Positions 19,072 through 26,766 of a stretch of DNA of 64,000 nucleotides are shown here, one piece after another. Source of the stretch: Mollicutes bacterium (GTDB lineage: Bacteria; Bacillota_I; Bacilli_A; Izemoplasmatales; Izemoplasmataceae). Position numbers and translations under genes: made by a program. The DNA lies in the NCBI GenBank assembly GCA_003551005.1, contig PULR01000033.1:54907-118906 (forward strand), in the 5' to 3' direction. Numbering within the stretch: the stretch's first letter is position 1; every line of letters begins with the position of its first letter. The notes beneath the pieces are model-generated. The model was not told the DNA's origin and made no database searches. It saw only the letters and a list, made by a program, of their open reading frames with translations.

Positions 19072-20699
19072 GAGGATTCCCCCCTTAGTTGTTCCAGCAG
19101 ATCTTGCAGACAGGTTCTGGCGCGCTCGGGGAGACGGTTCTCGCCTTCAAGGCTCTCGAGGAACGCAAGACGTCCCTCCAGTCTTTTTTTCAGAGCCTGG
19201 CGATAGGATTGAGTGGCGGGTGGCGTGTAGCCCTCGACAACCAGACGTTCAATGCGCGTGCCGAGGAAGGGCTCGAAGGCCGCCTTGTCCTCGACGATGG
19301 CTTCAATGGAAGAGAGGGTGACTTTCGGCGGGATGTCCTGATTCTGAAAGGCGCCGGTATTGAGGATGTAGCCCTGGACCCCGTGGGCATCGAAGAGAGA
19401 TTCGAACTGTTCAAAATCGTGCTTCAAGGGATGCAGCCGGAACGGATTCGCATAGGGGACGTAGGCGAGCGCATCCGGGTCCGCCCCCTCTTCTGCAGTG
19501 GTCCGCTTCGTGGCGAGCGTCGCCCCGAACGTCGAGGCGAGCGTGGCGTCGTTGACTCTGAGCAGAGGCGGGAGTGTGTCGTCCTTCATGATCCAGAAGA
19601 TGGCATTGAGCGGTTCGCTGAAGGCATAAGCCCGGTCCGGTGTCCACAGATGGCTTTTGACAGCTCGGCCGTTGCCGTTGCGGATGTCTTCGGTGACGGG
19701 TATCACGCGGTCGTCCTCATCCAGGGTGGCCCCGACATTCTGCATCGTCAGCAGGAACCGATTGTCCGGGCTCGCCGGCGGATAGTCCTCGACCTTGTCG
19801 AAGTAGGCCGGTTCCAGCGAGACGGTCGAGAGGTCCCGCTTGTCGATGACGAAGGCGTCGTCATGCAGCACGGTGGTTTCGTAGCGGCCGTCGTGATCGG
19901 CGTGCGTCAGGGTCGACTTTCCGCTTCCCGAGAGGCCGAAGACGCCCATGACGAAGGGTTCGTTTCGTTTTTCGAAACGTTTCAGACCGCCGTGGCAGGC
20001 GGTGAAGCCGTGCCGGTCGCCGATCGTCCAGCCCATCGTCAAGGTCGCCTTTTTGTGTTCGCCGAAATAGCGCAGTCCGAGCAGGGCGGCGGCGTTGTGT
20101 TTACGGTCGAAAAGCGCCAGGCCGCTCTCGTGCCCCTCGGCGAAGGTATCGGGGTCGCTGTAGAGAAGGATGTCGCCCTCCTCGAAAAGTCTTGAAGCGT
20201 TGTACATCTCTTCGTGTGCTTCGCCGTAGGGTTCGAAGTTCAGCATCCAGGAATACAGCGTGTTCTCATAACCTTCCGGAACCAGCAGGTGGGCCTTCAC
20301 AGTAAAGCGCGCATCCAGTCCGACGAGGGCCGTCGCATGGTAGAGAATCCGCTCGCGCGAGGCGAAGACGGCCTCCCTTAATGTCCTTGCGTACCCTTCC
20401 TCGTTCTCCTTGTCGATGATGCGTCGCGCATGGGCCTGACGTCCGGTGATCGCCCCGTCGTTGAACAGCAGAACTTTCGCGTCTTTCGGCAGGCCGATGG
20501 CCTCGGGACGATAGACGGGCAGGTCGCTGATGATGGTTCCGGGGGCGGCCTTCGCGAGTTCGTAGGCCTCCGCGCGTGAACGGACGCGATGGACGTTGTT
20601 GCGGTGGTAGGCGGTCTCGACGGTGGTGCGGACGCGGCTGAAGTGCGTAGGGGTGGCGGTGCCGATCGCTTTCTTCGAGAGGTGGCTCTTAGTGGCCAT
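19068..20699 (-). CDS. Phosphoenolpyruvate carboxykinase (ATP)-like protein, divergent
   Basis: Similar over its length to ATP-dependent PEP carboxykinase, which interconverts oxaloacetate and PEP. 543 residues. Preserved: EHKK (K216-K217), H236, P-loop GLSGSGKST at 255-263 (usually GLSGTGKTT), the acidic pair D280-D281, and the late block HGVQGYILNTG. Altered: the usual DDEHGW reads HDDAFVI, and the ENTR segment is not recognisable. It keeps nucleotide- and metal-binding parts but may use another substrate. Placed between leucine dehydrogenase and an aminotransferase in one operon. Start ATG 20699. Confidence 0.75.
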   Translation of the reverse strand: MATKSHLSKKAIGTATPTHFSRVRTTVETAYHRNNVHRVRSRAEAYELAKAAPGTIISDLPVYRPEAIGLPKDAKVLLFNDGAITGRQAHARRIIDKENEEGYARTLREAVFASRERILYHATALVGLDARFTVKAHLLVPEGYENTLYSWMLNFEPYGEAHEEMYNASRLFEEGDILLYSDPDTFAEGHESGLALFDRKHNAAALLGLRYFGEHKKATLTMGWTIGDRHGFTACHGGLKRFEKRNEPFVMGVFGLSGSGKSTLTHADHDGRYETTVLHDDAFVIDKRDLSTVSLEPAYFDKVEDYPPASPDNRFLLTMQNVGATLDEDDRVIPVTEDIRNGNGRAVKSHLWTPDRAYAFSEPLNAIFWIMKDDTLPPLLRVNDATLASTFGATLATKRTTAEEGADPDALAYVPYANPFRLHPLKHDFEQFESLFDAHGVQGYILNTGAFQNQDIPPKVTLSSIEAIVEDKAAFEPFLGTRIERLVVEGYTPPATQSYRQALKKRLEGRLAFLESLEGENRLPERARTCLQDLLEQLRGESS

Positions 20700-20726
20700 G
20701 AGTGGACATCCTTTCCGGGCAGGTGT

Positions 20727-21848
20727 TTATTCGATGTTCCATTGGAATCGTTTGCGGGTGTCGACGGTGTCCTGACGCATCTCGAGCAGCCGATGGATGC
20801 GGCGTTCGGCCATGATGTTCGCGGCCTTGAACGTGGGGATGTTCTCCTCGTTTGCTATCGAAAAGATTTCGCGCAGTCTGTCGTAGATGCCTTCAGTCGT
20901 CTGGATGGCGCTGGGTTCATGGTATCCGGTCATCTCCGTATAGACATTGATCACACCACCGGCGTTGATGACGAAGTCCGGGGCGTAGAGAATGCCGTGC
21001 TCCTCGAGCATCTGCCCGTGCCGCTCTTCATCCTCGAGCACGTTGTTCGCCGCACCGGCGACAATGTCGGCTTTAAGACGGGGAATGGTCTCATCGTTGA
21101 GGACGGCGCCGATGGCGTTGGGGGAGAAGATGTCGCAGTTCTTGTCGTAGATTTCGTCCGGTTCGACATAGTTGGCCAGCGGCAGGAGTTCCTTGAAGGC
21201 CTTGATCTTCTCTTCATCAATGTCGGTGAAATAGACGCGCTTCAGATCGTTCTTGCGCAGGTGCTGTACCATCTCTCTGACCACGGAGCCCACGCCCTGG
21301 AAGGCGATGGTGAGGCCATCAAGATTGTCCTGATTGTATTTTTGCTTGACAGCGGCCTTCATGCCCACATACGTGCCGTAGGCGGTGAGGATGGTGGTGC
21401 TGCCGGCACCCTTGCGGAGCACGCCGGAGACATAATCGGTCTCGCGGTCCATGTATTCGCAGTCCTTGAGCGTGATGTTCATATCCTGTCCGGTGTAGAT
21501 CCGGCCCTTGAGACTCTGGATGTAGCGCCCGTAGGCCCGGAAGTATTCCTCGCTCTTGACCGTCTTGGGATCGCCGATGAGCACGGTCTTGCAGCCGCCG
21601 ATGTCGAGTCCGGCGGCGGCGTTCTTATACGTCATGCCTTTCGCGAGGCGGGTGACGTCGTAGAGCGCTTCCTCCTCGCTGCGATAGTTGTAGAGCCTAG
21701 TGCCGCCACAGGAAGGGCCGAGGCGGGTGTCGTGGATACAGGTGATGCCTTTGAGCCCCGTGCCTTTGTTATAAAAGTAGATGATCTGTTCGAACCCTTC
21801 GTTGGTGTAAGAGAAGACTTCGTCGGTGAACGCTTGCGATTTGCTCAT
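20727..21848 (-). CDS. bcd: Leucine/branched-chain (Glu/Leu/Phe/Val family) dehydrogenase
   Basis: NAD-linked oxidative deaminase converting leucine, valine or isoleucine to the 2-oxo acid and ammonia. 373 residues, as LeuDH. Catalytic lysines K75 (GMTYK) and K87 (GGCKT) have the LeuDH spacing of 12; the Rossmann part holds GVGSVVREM. Substrate is inferred from family and from the neighbouring ptb and buk, the same trio as the Bacillus bkd operon. Follows ptb by 20 bases. Confidence 0.9.
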   Translation of the reverse strand: MSKSQAFTDEVFSYTNEGFEQIIYFYNKGTGLKGITCIHDTRLGPSCGGTRLYNYRSEEEALYDVTRLAKGMTYKNAAAGLDIGGCKTVLIGDPKTVKSEEYFRAYGRYIQSLKGRIYTGQDMNITLKDCEYMDRETDYVSGVLRKGAGSTTILTAYGTYVGMKAAVKQKYNQDNLDGLTIAFQGVGSVVREMVQHLRKNDLKRVYFTDIDEEKIKAFKELLPLANYVEPDEIYDKNCDIFSPNAIGAVLNDETIPRLKADIVAGAANNVLEDEERHGQMLEEHGILYAPDFVINAGGVINVYTEMTGYHEPSAIQTTEGIYDRLREIFSIANEENIPTFKAANIMAERRIHRLLEMRQDTVDTRKRFQWNIE

Positions 21849-21868
21849 ACAGCCACTCCTTTAACCTT

Positions 21869-22774
21869 TTATTGTTTTGCGCCCGCGACCAGCGCGGACA
21901 AAGCGATCGAATAGTACTTGGTCTGGTTCGAATCCGCCCGGGAGGTAAGGACGATGGGACGTTTGGCACCGGCGATGACACTGGCGCTCTTGGCGTCTGC
22001 AAGGAACATCATGCTTTTATAGAAGACGTTCCCGGCCTCAATCAAAGGCATCAGCAGGATATCGACATCGCCCGCGATCGGGGAGGTGAGGCCTTTGTGC
22101 CTGGCCGCTTTCTTGTCGATGGCATTGTCGAGGCCGAAAGGACCATCGACCACACAGCCGGTGATCTTCCCGCGCCGGTTTCGGGTCACAAGCTCATCGG
22201 CATCGAGGGTGGCCTGCATTTTCTTGTTGATTTTCTCGACCGCCGCAATACAGCCGACCGACGGAGTATCCAGGCCGAGCGCGGTGGCGATTTCGACGGC
22301 GTTTTCGAGGATTTCCTGTTTCTCATCGACGGTGGGCTGGATGTTCATCGCACCATCGCTCATGAACAGCAGTTTATGATAGGAGGCTATCTCCAGCAGC
22401 GAGACGTGCGACAGGCGGCGTCCGGTGCGGAGCCCGTATTCTTTGGAGAGCGCCGCCTTTAAGATCACCGAGGTATCGACATGACCTTTCATGAGGAAAT
22501 GATTGCGGTGCTTGGAGACACGGGCGACCGCTTTGTGGCAGGCTCTTTCAGAATCCGTTTCATTGATGATTTCGTAGGATTCGGAATCGTAATCAAGGTC
22601 TTCGAGCGTCTCCAGAATCGACGTGCGATCACCAACCAGCACGGCGTCGACGATGCCTTCACGGCGGGCCATCTCGACGGCTTCCAACACATGCGGATCA
22701 TCCGCGACGGCGACGACAAGCGTCTGTCTGGATTGTTCCTTGGCACGGCGAATCAGCTCGTTCATCCGTTTCAT
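21869..22774 (-). CDS. ptb: Phosphate butyryltransferase
   Basis: Moves a butyryl or branched acyl group from CoA to phosphate. 301 residues, phosphotransacetylase-like fold. Recognised from the N-terminal VVAVADDPHVLEAV, the FLMKGHVDTS block and the C-terminal PIVLTSRAD ending typical of Ptb. ATG 22774 after AAGGAGG. With Buk it makes one ATP per acyl-CoA. Twelve bases after buk, clearly cotranscribed. Confidence 0.93.
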   Translation of the reverse strand: MKRMNELIRRAKEQSRQTLVVAVADDPHVLEAVEMARREGIVDAVLVGDRTSILETLEDLDYDSESYEIINETDSERACHKAVARVSKHRNHFLMKGHVDTSVILKAALSKEYGLRTGRRLSHVSLLEIASYHKLLFMSDGAMNIQPTVDEKQEILENAVEIATALGLDTPSVGCIAAVEKINKKMQATLDADELVTRNRRGKITGCVVDGPFGLDNAIDKKAARHKGLTSPIAGDVDILLMPLIEAGNVFYKSMMFLADAKSASVIAGAKRPIVLTSRADSNQTKYYSIALSALVAGAKQ

Positions 22775-22786
22775 AAACCGTCCTCC

Positions 22787-23857
22787 TTATTCATAGCGGT
22801 TCGGTCTTTCGACGCCTTGAAGCACCCGGAGCGCGCCGAGAGCGAGCGATTCCATTTCGTCCTCGCCGGCATAGACGAGCATCTCAGCGATGAACCGGGT
22901 GCGCCTCTCAATCTGTTCGACAAGGTATTCGTCATAGGCGAGACCGCCCGTGAGTACAATGGCGTCGACCTCGCCGAAGAGCACGCTGCTTCCCGCGCCG
23001 ATTTCTTTTGCAATCTGATAGCACATGGCGTCATAGATGAAGCGGGCATGCTCGTCGCCCTCACGGATGCGCCTGACGATCTCGAGTCCATCGTTGGTGC
23101 CGAGGTGCGCAACCAGACCGCCTTTGCCGTAGTTTTTCCGTTTGATGTCTTCGAGGGTGTATTCACCGCTGAAGCACATTTTATAAAGCGGCCCCAACGG
23201 GACGGTGCCGCTACGCTCAGGGCTCATCGGCCCATCGCCGTCAAGCGCGTTGTTGACGTCGATGACGCGCCCTCTCTCATGGATGCCCACACTGATTCCG
23301 CCTCCAAGGTGGGCGATGATGAGGTTCACTTGCGAATATTCCGCGCCGAGGTCGGCTGCCGCCTTGCGGGCGACCGCTTTTTGATTCAAGGCATGGAAAA
23401 GACTCTGCCGTTCAATTTCAGGCATCCCGGTGACCCGCGCGATATTCTCCATTTCATCGACCGCGACAGGGTCGACGAGGAACGCCGGTATGTCGTGATC
23501 ATCGGCGATATGCTTGGCAATGACGCAGCCTAGATTCGAGGCGTGTTCGCCGCGCTCTGCACGTTCCATATCGCGGACCATCTGGTCGCTGACTGCATAG
23601 GTGCCGCTTTTGACGGGCTTGAGCATGCCGCCGCGCCCGACGACGGCATCCAGATCGGAAAGCGCGAAACCATGTTCGTCAAGGGCCGTCTCAATGGCGT
23701 TCCGGCGGAAATCGTACTGGTCGAAGATACGCTTGAATCGGGAGATTGAATCCGTGCTGTGCCGGACGGTCTCCTTGAAGGCGCAGCTTTCGTTTTCGAA
23801 GATTGCGATTTTCGTACTAGTGGACCCGGGATTGATGGCAAGGATAGTATGAGCCAT
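22787..23857 (-). CDS. buk: Butyrate / branched-chain fatty acid kinase
   Basis: Acetokinase-family enzyme: acyl phosphate + ADP to acid + ATP. 356 residues from ATG 23857 (AAGGAGGAGAAC upstream); a frame extension of 12 residues was rejected. ASKHA motifs: LAINPGSTSTKIAIF at the N-terminus, AHLGGGISVGIH, and the C-terminal AIVLTGGLAYDE. First gene of buk-ptb-bcd-PEPCK-aminotransferase, behind a promoter with a cre-like box. Confidence 0.95.
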   Translation of the reverse strand: MAHTILAINPGSTSTKIAIFENESCAFKETVRHSTDSISRFKRIFDQYDFRRNAIETALDEHGFALSDLDAVVGRGGMLKPVKSGTYAVSDQMVRDMERAERGEHASNLGCVIAKHIADDHDIPAFLVDPVAVDEMENIARVTGMPEIERQSLFHALNQKAVARKAAADLGAEYSQVNLIIAHLGGGISVGIHERGRVIDVNNALDGDGPMSPERSGTVPLGPLYKMCFSGEYTLEDIKRKNYGKGGLVAHLGTNDGLEIVRRIREGDEHARFIYDAMCYQIAKEIGAGSSVLFGEVDAIVLTGGLAYDEYLVEQIERRTRFIAEMLVYAGEDEMESLALGALRVLQGVERPNRYE

Positions 23858-23899
23858 GTTCTCCTCCTTATTGAGGGCTTGTTTCGTCAACACTCATGA

Positions 23900-23928
23900 T
23901 TATAACATGGTAGCGTTTTCACAACAAC
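23900..23928 (-). promoter_or_regulatory. buk operon promoter with cre-like box
   Basis: Minus strand: TTGTTG (23923-23928), 17-base spacer, TATAAT (23900-23905), preceded by TGT. The spacer begins with TGAAAACGCTACCA (23909-23922), 13 of 14 matches to the Gram-positive cre consensus TGWAANCGNTNWCA. Binding there by CcpA would block RNA polymerase. Confidence 0.7.
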
Positions 23929-23981
23929 ATCGCGTGGTGGCTTCTTTTCTTTTCTCAAGAGAGTCCTAGCCGGCAACCCTA

Positions 23982-25364
23982 TCACTCGGGTTTCAATCTG
24001 GCGGTGAAATGGCGGAGGACGGGAGGTTCGTATTCAAAGACATAACCTTTCAATTTTTCTCTTTGCCGGTAGACCGCCTTCACGCCTTCGGCGACAAGCC
24101 GGAGCTGGTGGTAGGAATAGGTGCGCCTGGGGATGGTGAGACGCATGAGCTCGAGCGGACTTTGCAGATTCTTTTGGGTCCTTGGGTCCCGGCCGAGCAG
24201 CAGCGAGCCGATCTCGACGCCCCTTACGCCGCTTTCGATGTAGAGAGCATTGGTGACGCTTTGTGCCGGAAAGCGGTAGTAGGGGATGTGAGGAGCGAAA
24301 CGGGCGCAGTCGACGAAGACCGCATGTCCGCCGGTCGGCCACTGGATGGGGATGCCCGCCTCCCTTAGCAGGTCCCCGAGGAAACGCGCCTGGTCGATGC
24401 GGTGCGCGAGGTAGGCCTCATCAAGCACCTCCTGCAGCCCGACAGCGGTCGCCTCCATGTCCCTGCCGCTCATGCCGCCGTAGGTGGGGAACCCTTCAAG
24501 CGGGACGATGGATGTCCGGCAGTGGCGGAAAAGGGCTTCATCCTCGCGGATGGCGATCAACCCGCCGATGTTGACCAGCCCGTCCTTCTTGGCGCTCATG
24601 AGGAAAAGATCCCCATAGCGTAGCTGTTCTTGCACAAGCTCGCGGATGGACCAGCTTGCATAGCCTTTCTCTCGTTGCTTGATGAAATAGGCGTTCTCCG
24701 CAATCCGCGCCCCATCGACGATGATCGGGATGCCGTGTGATCTGGCGATGTCGTGGACGCTGCGGATGTTTTCAAGACTGACCGGCTGGCCGCCTGCGGA
24801 GTTGTTGGTGAGTGTCAGGATGATGCCGGCGATCTGCTCCGCACCGCGTTCTTGAATAAGTTGCTGGAGACGGTCTGTGTTGACATTGCCCTTGAACGGA
24901 TGGTAGGTCTCGGTGTCATAGGCGGCGCCGGTCGCGCAATCCAGGGCTTCCGCGCCGGCGATCTCGACATGCGCGCGGGTCGTGTCGAAATGGGTGTTGG
25001 AGATGAAACACATACCAGAGTGGTCCACGAAATACGGCAGGGCGACTTGTTCCGCGCCGCGTCCCTGATGGGTGGGAATGACGTATGCATAGTTCGTGAG
25101 GTCCTTGACGACGTCCACGAGACGATAGTAGCTGCGGCTTCCCGCGTAGGCTTCATCCCCGCGCATCATGGCGGCCCACTGCTCCTGGCTCATCGCGCCG
25201 GTTCCTGAATCAGTAAGCAGGTCAATGTAAACGTCCTCGCTCCTCAGCCCGAAAACATTGTATCCGGCGTCTCGGAGCAGTTTCCGTCGTTGATTTTTGT
25301 CGGTCGTGCGGATTGGTTCGACCATCTTGATGCGGTAAGGCTCGTGTGCATAGTCTTGTTTCAA
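23982..25364 (-). CDS. tnaA: Tryptophanase
   Basis: PLP enzyme splitting tryptophan to indole, pyruvate and ammonia. About 460 residues. Strong match to the tryptophanase/tyrosine phenol-lyase family: DLLTDSGTGAMS, IPTHQGRGAEQ, AENAYFIKQRE, and Schiff-base lysine in MSAKKDG. Tryptophanase is favoured because the C-terminus reads LRHFTARL (the tryptophanase histidine, where TPL has phenylalanine) and the late region VEIGSLLLGRDP lacks the TPL substrate arginine. Start TTG 25364 is set by AAGGATGAG; the ATG at 25373 lies within that Shine-Dalgarno. No tnaC-like leader fits the roughly 33-base leader. Confidence 0.9.
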   Translation of the reverse strand: MKQDYAHEPYRIKMVEPIRTTDKNQRRKLLRDAGYNVFGLRSEDVYIDLLTDSGTGAMSQEQWAAMMRGDEAYAGSRSYYRLVDVVKDLTNYAYVIPTHQGRGAEQVALPYFVDHSGMCFISNTHFDTTRAHVEIAGAEALDCATGAAYDTETYHPFKGNVNTDRLQQLIQERGAEQIAGIILTLTNNSAGGQPVSLENIRSVHDIARSHGIPIIVDGARIAENAYFIKQREKGYASWSIRELVQEQLRYGDLFLMSAKKDGLVNIGGLIAIREDEALFRHCRTSIVPLEGFPTYGGMSGRDMEATAVGLQEVLDEAYLAHRIDQARFLGDLLREAGIPIQWPTGGHAVFVDCARFAPHIPYYRFPAQSVTNALYIESGVRGVEIGSLLLGRDPRTQKNLQSPLELMRLTIPRRTYSYHQLRLVAEGVKAVYRQREKLKGYVFEYEPPVLRHFTARLKPE

Positions 25365-25403
25365 GACGCTCATCCTTTCTATCGGGCAGACTCACCAGTT
25401 GCT

Positions 25404-25440
25404 ATTATACATCATGCCGGCCCGGATGAAAACGGTTACT
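25404..25440 (-). promoter_or_regulatory. tnaA promoter with cre-like box on the -35
   Basis: Minus strand: TTTTCA (25427-25432), 17-base spacer, TATAAT (25404-25409). Bases 25427-25440 read TGAAAACGGTTACT on the plus strand, 13 of 14 to TGWAANCGNTNWCA, exactly over the -35 box. Confidence 0.65.
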
Positions 25441-25483
25441 TTTCCAGTAGGGCTTTAGTGGGTTGAAGAGGCATCGTTGTTAG

Positions 25484-25527
25484 TTGCAGGAGGGTGAAAT
25501 ACTGGGGTATAATTATAAAAAGGAGGT
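25484..25527 (+). promoter_or_regulatory. Promoter of CDS 25534, SD six bases after -10
   Basis: TTGCAG (25484-25489), 18-base spacer, TATAAT (25508-25513), six bases, AAGGAGGT (25520-25527). Confidence 0.7.
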
Positions 25528-25533
25528 ATGAAG

Positions 25534-25902
25534 ATGCATGAATTAGAACCGATCCGCACGACTGCCCTGGCGAGAAGACTCGGCGGCCTACCGACTTTTC
25601 ACGATGGATTCTTGCGAAAGGTCGTCGTTGAACCAGAGAAAGTCATGCTCTGGATTGATATCCTCGCGGATAACAACGAACGCCTGAAAGAAGATACCCG
25701 CGTGCGGTTGACCCTTCATGGCGTCCAATCTTTTGAACTGGTCTCCAAAGAAGTCGAGGACAATTTGTTCATCATCCACGATCTGGATTTTAAACGGGAA
25801 ACGCATCAGCTCCGCATGCGTCTTGAAAGTGTTCGGGGTGCTGTCAGCGAGTTTGTCTTCGAGACGATTGAACTCAATGAAGCAAAAGAGGAGCGGGAAT
25901 AA
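25534..25902 (+). CDS. Small soluble protein, possibly Imm50-like
   Basis: 122 residues, acidic, no membrane segment. The pattern GLPTFHD near the N-terminus followed by alternating strands (KVMLWIDIL, VRLTLHGVQSFEL) recalls the Imm50 immunity-protein family, whose members carry a PSFHDAE motif. No toxin gene is adjacent, so a housekeeping role for the same fold is equally possible. Start ATG 25534 is seven bases after AGGAGG; the ATG at 25528 is too close. Shares a terminator with the convergent rhodanese gene. Confidence 0.6.
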   Translation: MHELEPIRTTALARRLGGLPTFHDGFLRKVVVEPEKVMLWIDILADNNERLKEDTRVRLTLHGVQSFELVSKEVEDNLFIIHDLDFKRETHQLRMRLESVRGAVSEFVFETIELNEAKEERE

Positions 25903-25903
25903 A

Positions 25904-25928
25904 AAAACGGACGTTCAGCGTCCGTTTT
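25904..25928. terminator. bidirectional terminator, CDS 25534 / CDS 25915
   Basis: Ten-base stem AAAACGGACG / CGTCCGTTTT (25904-25913 / 25919-25928), five-base loop; it overlaps the 3' end of the minus-strand gene. Confidence 0.85.
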
Positions 25929-26313
25929 CTGCAGTCTTCTTGCCGGCGGGGTAGCCGCCGCTTAGGATATAGACCTTGCTGTAGCCTTTCTTCAGCATCT
26001 TGCGGCCCGCCTTCTTGGATTTCTTTCCGTTTTTGCAATAGAGGTAGACGGGAAGGTCCTTGCGCACCTTCGTCTGGTTCTTGCTGAGCAGGTAGCGGGG
26101 ACGGAAGGCGCGGGCGCCCTTGATCTTGTCCTTCTTCCGGTCTCCTTCGCGGCGGATGTCGATGAGCTGGCCTTTACGCATGTTTTTCTTGAATTCTTCC
26201 CAGGGCAGCTCGATCAGACCTGCAAGGCGCCGGCTGGATTGGATCCGGATGATGAGAACGCCGATTCCCAGTCCAAGGACGATCGGCAGTGCGTATTGCA
26301 GAAATGCTTCCAT
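25915..26313 (-). CDS. Membrane-anchored rhodanese-like protein
   Basis: 132 residues: one N-terminal membrane helix (about 5-24), then a rhodanese fold. QLIDIRREGDRKKDKIKGA is the usual entry segment, and the active-site loop reads YCKNGKKSKKAG with C93. Very basic. Similar TM-rhodanese proteins occur in Bacilli (YqhL type), function unclear, probably sulfur transfer at the inner face of the membrane. ATG 26313 after GAGGAGTG. Own promoter. Confidence 0.85.
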   Translation of the reverse strand: MEAFLQYALPIVLGLGIGVLIIRIQSSRRLAGLIELPWEEFKKNMRKGQLIDIRREGDRKKDKIKGARAFRPRYLLSKNQTKVRKDLPVYLYCKNGKKSKKAGRKMLKKGYSKVYILSGGYPAGKKTAENGR

Positions 26314-26322
26314 GTGTATTCA

Positions 26323-26363
26323 CTCCTCACCCAATTATACGGAGCGGGGCAGTTCCTTGTCAA
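26323..26363 (-). promoter_or_regulatory. Promoter of the rhodanese-like gene
   Basis: Minus strand: TTGACA (26358-26363), 18-base spacer, TATAAT (26334-26339), then five bases to GAGGAG (26323-26328). Consensus boxes and a very short leader. Confidence 0.8.
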
Positions 26364-26415
26364 TCGCGCCGGGCAGGAATTCCTGCGGCTGCTTATTTGT
26401 TTTAAGGCCTGGCTG

Positions 26416-26424
26416 TGCTATAAT
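26416..26424 (+). promoter_or_regulatory. Promoter of CDS 26460 (extended -10)
   Basis: TGC-TATAAT at 26416-26424, with a weak TTTGTT 17 bases upstream. Confidence 0.55.
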
Positions 26425-26459
26425 GGCCTTACTTGATGAGTGAATGTCGGGTGATTTTC

Positions 26460-26756
26460 ATGAATAAGGCTTTCCCTTACGCGACCGGCCTGCTTGTGGG
26501 CTTCTTCACCGTGCCTGTCTTCGCCGCGGGGTTTCAGCTCAGCTTCGCCGTCTCCGAGATTCCCGGACGGCTCCTGATGGCCGTGGCGCTTTTGATGTGG
26601 CCAGTAATGGCGGCGGTGGTTCTCTATCTTTCGCTCATCCGGTTGAAAGACAATCCCTACCGGCGACGATTGTGGTATCGATCGCTGTTCTTTCCACCCT
26701 TCGGAGCGGTTGTCGGCTTGTTCGCACTTCGTGCCCTCGAAGCGCTAATCTTATAG
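26460..26756 (+). CDS. Small integral membrane protein, unknown
   Basis: 98 residues with three predicted membrane helices (about 8-30, 36-60, 74-96) and a basic loop, LKDNPYRRRLWYR. Not recognised. Start ATG 26460 follows GGGTGAT; the upstream ATGs at 26433 and 26436 have no Shine-Dalgarno. Next gene begins ten bases downstream with GGAGGGG, so the two, and probably efp, form one transcript. Confidence 0.65.
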   Translation: MNKAFPYATGLLVGFFTVPVFAAGFQLSFAVSEIPGRLLMAVALLMWPVMAAVVLYLSLIRLKDNPYRRRLWYRSLFFPPFGAVVGLFALRALEALIL

Positions 26757-26766
26757 GAGGGGTCGC

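Noticed and set aside
23929..23981. Terminator after tnaA
   Set aside because: No stable hairpin with T-run found; transcription may continue towards the buk operon.
23982..25364. Tyrosine phenol-lyase instead of tryptophanase
   Set aside because: The C-terminal histidine (LRHFTARL) and the VEIGS segment match tryptophanase, and the TPL substrate arginine is absent.
25365..25403. TnaC-type leader peptide controlling tnaA
   Set aside because: The predicted leader is about 33 bases and holds no Trp-containing reading frame.
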